Below are positions 63,198 through 64,000 of a DNA stretch of 64,000 bases, one piece after another (the first letter of the stretch is position 1; every line of letters begins with the position of its first letter). A program made the translations under genes and the position numbers. The DNA comes from Rapana venosa (taxonomy: Eukaryota > Mollusca > Gastropoda > Neogastropoda > Muricidae): positions 41,318,714 to 41,382,713 of the forward strand of contig CM054134.1 in NCBI GenBank assembly GCA_028751875.1, read 5' to 3'. Under the pieces are notes generated by a model. It was not told the origin of the DNA. It worked only from the letters and a program-made list of their open reading frames with translations, and did not search any database.

Positions 63198-63504
63198 AGG
63201 GCACGGGGTAGCTCAGTGGCTCAGTGGTCGGAGCATTCGCTTTCCCCCAGCCAAGTTAAGCAGCATCTAGCGTGGTTACCAGTTGGATGGGTGACCATTT
63301 TCGCGCCTTGGCTTCAGTACAGTTCCCCCAGTTCACCCAGCTGTAAATGGATACCTGCCCTCTTTAGGGTCAGGGAAGGTAAAGCAGCGAGGGAGAGGAG
63401 ATGGGCGCCGCCCTCAATACGCTGGCCCTAGAGAAGTGAGGTCTCTGACGCCTCGCTCCCCAACGACCTTAATATAGGTTATGGGACACCGTTACCTTTT
63501 TTTT
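63198..63504 (+). repeat. tRNA/5S chimeric SINE (SINE-B), copy 6, with target duplication
   Basis: GGGTAGCTCAGTGGCTCAGTG shows a small internal duplication of the A-box. It is followed by CCAAGTTAAGCAGCATCTAG, GGTTACCAGTTGGATGGGTG and the full body. Perfect 12-bp direct repeats TACACATTCACC lie at 63186-63197 and 63505-63516, so this is a recognisable retroposition about 100 bp after exon 9. Confidence 0.95.
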
Positions 63505-63516
63505 TACACATTCACC

Positions 63517-64000
63517 GAGGTGATTTTAAGCTGTTGACTAAATGACCTAGTAGTGCATGGATATTAGACTACCGGGAAAAAAAAATCAGGCTGTTACATA
63601 TTGTGTCACATATTTTGTACTGTTTTATCGCATATCTGCTTACAGTTTTGAGCAGTGTACCCCCACACCCTCTCTTCCTTGCTCTTTCGTTATCAGTAGC
63701 AGAAAATTTAGAAATGCTGCTTCATTACACAACATTGCAGTGGCCTTGGGCAATACCTGGCATGAGCCAAGAGCTATTTCTGCAGATGTTGCTGATTGGA
63801 TACAGACTGCATGACCCCGCTAATGTGATACGAAACCTTGAAGTGTGCGCAGAAGTTTCTGGCTTTAGCTGGTATGAATGCAGGAGGGTTGCAGCATTAT
63901 TTCTGTATGAGATTTCTGTAGTGCTTTGATTTTTGTTTTTGTTTTTTAACAGAAGTGAGTTATCACCCTGCTAGCTTATGAAGTGTAACTATTTTAGTAA
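63517..64000. other. End of window, intron of the Ig-DB-FN3 gene
   Basis: AT-rich. A frame at 63646-63929 follows a plausible acceptor (GCTTACAG at 63645) in the correct phase and reads LQWPWAIPG and LIGYRLHDPANV. It lacks a good donor and a complete FN3 pattern, so I do not call it an exon. Confidence 0.4.

Noticed and set aside
63646..63929. Possible exon 10 (second FN3) of the Ig-DB-FN3 gene
   Set aside because: Phase and acceptor fit and it contains LIGYRLHD, but spacing of FN3 landmarks is wrong and no strong donor follows. Kept only as a note.

Overview
The window is animal nuclear DNA. It has spliced genes with GT-AG introns, tRNA- and 5S-derived SINEs, several non-LTR retrotransposons, very dense (CA)n, (GA)n and (TG)n microsatellites, and long G/C homopolymers. 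The protein content (metazoan RpS9; an Ig + DB-module + fibronectin III receptor-like protein) and the repeat style suggest a lophotrochozoan, most likely a gastropod mollusc. That placement is inference; nothing in the window proves the species.

Two genes are well supported, both on the plus strand. (1) Ribosomal protein S9 has a probable non-coding TOP-type exon near 3031-3058 and four coding exons at 5757-5970, 6322-6508, 17540-17643 and 18404-18474, all phase-consistent, giving 191 residues. Its promoter has three ETS-type CTTCCGG motifs and a perfect YY1-type motif lies in intron 1. (2) The 5' part of a secreted or membrane Ig-superfamily gene runs from 47810 to 63090 and continues beyond the window. 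Its nine coding exons encode a signal peptide, one Ig domain, a 12-cysteine DB module and one FN3 domain. A fragmentary ORF (48843-49792, minus) lies in its first intron, and a weak first-exon candidate sits at 33385-33560.

Intron 3 of RpS9 is crowded. It holds a piggyBac-like non-autonomous element with TTAA target duplications and a full-length RTE-like LINE with near-perfect target duplications. It also holds a 500-N gap whose two flanks (7426-11000 and 11501-15172) are the same 3.6 kb sequence. That is best explained as two unmerged overlapping contig ends, so intron 3 is really about 4 kb shorter than drawn.

The rest (18.6-47.7 kb and the introns of the second gene) is repeat-dominated. 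It contains a Tigger/pogo deletion derivative, a 5'-truncated RTE-like LINE (40.4-42.9 kb), LINE 3' fragments, at least four SINE types, short families ending in hexanucleotide tails, and many microsatellites. The most interesting signals are a SINE family whose promoter is half tRNA and half 5S rRNA (six copies), SINEs that swap heads and 3' tails around a common core, a 27-bp minisatellite open in the same frame as the downstream FN3 exon, microsatellites sitting directly at splice acceptors, and a 32-bp-stem foldback.
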